A stretch of 5,451 nucleotides of DNA from G039029935 sp039029935. Lineage in GTDB: Bacteria > Chloroflexota > Anaerolineae > Caldilineales > Caldilineaceae. The stretch lies in contig JBCCFC010000961.1 of NCBI GenBank assembly GCA_039029935.1, positions 1 to 5,451 on the forward strand, given 5' to 3'. This document shows, piece by piece, positions 5,301 through 5,451 of the stretch; position 1 is the first letter of the stretch; every line of letters begins with the position of its first letter. Position numbers and translations under genes: made by a program. A model generated the notes under the pieces. That model searched no databases. It saw nothing but the letters and a program-made list of their open reading frames with translations, and was not told where the DNA came from.

Positions 5301-5451
5301 TTGCGGATTCGTCAACAGCTTCAAAACCGTGTGGGTGAGGCCGAAACCTTAAACGCCTTGGGCAGTGCCTTAAGCCATACCTCTGAACATGCGGCTATCG
5401 GTATAAGCTATCTCCAGCGCATTGCCTATCTCAAAGCCGCCATTGATATCC
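2364..5451 (+). CDS. BTAD / NB-ARC / TPR (STAND) transcriptional regulator, 3' truncated by window
   Basis: The frame is open for 1029 codons to the window edge, and the true C terminus lies beyond. Residues ~5-92 resemble the OmpR/SARP-type winged helix (RIRLLGTPEIWV, ELAELFWPD, ARRNLRNRL). Residues ~98-248 form a bacterial transcriptional activation domain (LYRGDFL, WHEEAHRFKMQLLYQDG). After a repeat-rich linker comes an NB-ARC/STAND ATPase at ~330-580: Walker A GMGGVGKT (355-362), Walker B LLLIFDN (450-456, D455), LVTSR (480-484) and GLPLALE (559-565). A winged-helix-like section follows at ~610-680, ending in the YALHPL motif. After a second repeat linker (793-822), helical repeats of TPR character run from about 870. 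Such AfsR/MalT-like proteins are signal-gated switches: the C-terminal repeats sense a ligand, ATP drives oligomerisation and the N terminus binds DNA. Target genes and signal are unknown. The neighbouring phosphotransferase gene may be in the same transcript. Domain assignment is by eye from motifs. Confidence 0.9.
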   Translation, partial: MEQDTLRIRLLGTPEIWVDQTLLVTLETMKASALVYYLAATRGVHGRVELAELFWPDSELKLARRNLRNRLVVIRHHLGDYFAITRESIQLKPIFANQVDVHQLAAVSLLAERVTDRTQLRQTAELYRGDFLTNIHIPDAPLFEDWIAHTREEARTQIATLLYRLSHLEAARGNLPHAYADIDQLLSLVPWHEEAHRFKMQLLYQDGHRWAALEQYATLQDVLHVELDVTPDLETEHLVALIRMGEAMGDTPVSQSNPLPIQADGPPLVMTTPSIATSSVDTGTVDTGTVDTGTVDTSSVDVVGPSDETKKQIPSTSAHHQSPPPLNPLIGHEELLQTIMDTMQDPAHRLITLMGMGGVGKTHTALTVGQRVQQRQGDDKSDGGYDIYFISLVGMEDMPRTHGSDDTPHAHQKQAENRLASEVATALDLPIGSADTIMQQVTNYLRQRKLLLIFDNFEHVLGCAPALARLLAEASNCVFLVTSRIRLQIPNETVLHVDPLPLPQPNELAQVMTQPPQTLSDTYAAIQLFIDCAQRYSSRFHVQVNDLPHILDICQITGGLPLALEMVAAWTEHLTLADIVTQLRQDRTLLVHDATLTSTGMAGAARHQTIDALIDHSWRLLSPEQQHQLMILAHFATSFSSHAATTVTQISLLNLKRLTDTSLIQVKTVGRYALHPLTQAFLRDQWRTWFADTSMETIALWQSYCTYFFALVVEQAARLDGEGAMDALNRLRREQNHIDLAWRQALHHRWFDLIEQVFDALTRFYIRNGAHQEIFVCCQRLQTILNDTPTQLLDSTQPLDSVQPPDSVQPPDSVQPPDSVQQRLWLHTGVVQLETHQQLAQHSEGLAIEPQLQPYLPATPTADQALLNLAARYHIGVASLFLLAGELDEVDYHWHRAYEYLSEQSPPHLWGRYEMIFAFYTSFYNSNVDVGLQHGEKALAHYRRSGNLWGEAELLYEMGSLLASYRSGSEVMTRYLQQSLRIRQQLQNRVGEAETLNALGSALSHTSEHAAIGISYLQRIAYLKAAIDI
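3192..3266 (+). repeat. 15-bp x 5 in-frame tandem repeat (BTAD/NB-ARC linker)
   Basis: Five abutting 15-base units encode TSSVD, TGTVD, TGTVD, TGTVD, TSSVD (residues 277-301). Units 2 and 3 are identical and unit 4 differs only in its last base. Units 1 and 5 are identical to each other and carry AGCTCA where the inner ones have GGCACA. The array sits in a Pro/Ser/Thr-rich stretch between the BTAD domain and the ATPase, where length change should be tolerated. High unit identity suggests recent slippage expansion. Confidence 0.95.
4740..4829 (+). repeat. 18-bp x 5 in-frame tandem repeat (linker before TPR region)
   Basis: Five abutting 18-base units encode LDSTQP, LDSVQP, PDSVQP, PDSVQP, PDSVQQ (residues 793-822). 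Units 3 and 4 are identical at the base level, and divergence grows toward the first unit. The proline-rich segment should be unstructured, and it separates a helical block (about 715-790) from the later TPR-like helices. It is unrelated in period to the 15-bp array, so the two arose independently. Confidence 0.95.

Overview
The window holds four plus-strand genes: a MarR-type regulator, a cytochrome b561 (CybB-like) membrane protein, a small aminoglycoside-phosphotransferase-fold protein, and the first 1029 codons of a very large BTAD/NB-ARC/TPR (STAND) regulator that runs off the right edge. I see no convincing gene on the minus strand, and no tRNA, rRNA, CRISPR array, transposase or attachment site. 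The long antisense reading frames are shadows of the genes above.

Organism: the fusion of a SARP-like DNA-binding domain, a BTAD domain, an NB-ARC-type ATPase and TPRs, with the 'DNFEH' and 'GLPLALE' motif style, is most common in Chloroflexota and also occurs in Actinobacteria. The moderate GC content fits a mid-GC Chloroflexota better than an actinomycete. This is an inference from one gene. The MarR and b561 genes do not point to a phylum and could have been acquired.

Layout: bases 1-264 are AT-rich and non-coding. They carry a textbook sigma-70 promoter (TTGACA, 17 bp, TATAAT, with an extended -10 TG). Two related 22-bp palindromes, both starting TTTAGTTGTCT, lie over the -35 box and just after the expected transcription start. 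This is the expected layout for an autorepressed MarR gene. The MarR gene (265-732) is followed after 26 bases by the b561 gene (759-1295), so the two probably form one operon: a small-molecule or redox-responsive repressor controlling a di-haem membrane electron carrier. A 171-base gap (1296-1466) holds an imperfect hairpin and a doubtful 40-codon ORF. The phosphotransferase gene (1467-2324) and the STAND regulator (from GTG 2364) are 39 bases apart and may be co-transcribed.

The most unusual feature is a set of three separate in-frame tandem repeats in the last two genes. One is an 87-bp (29-residue) duplication of the N-terminal nucleotide-loop segment of the phosphotransferase. One is a 15-bp x 5 array in the linker between the BTAD and NB-ARC domains. 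One is an 18-bp x 5 array in the linker before the TPR region. All periods are multiples of three, and both arrays lie at inferred domain boundaries.
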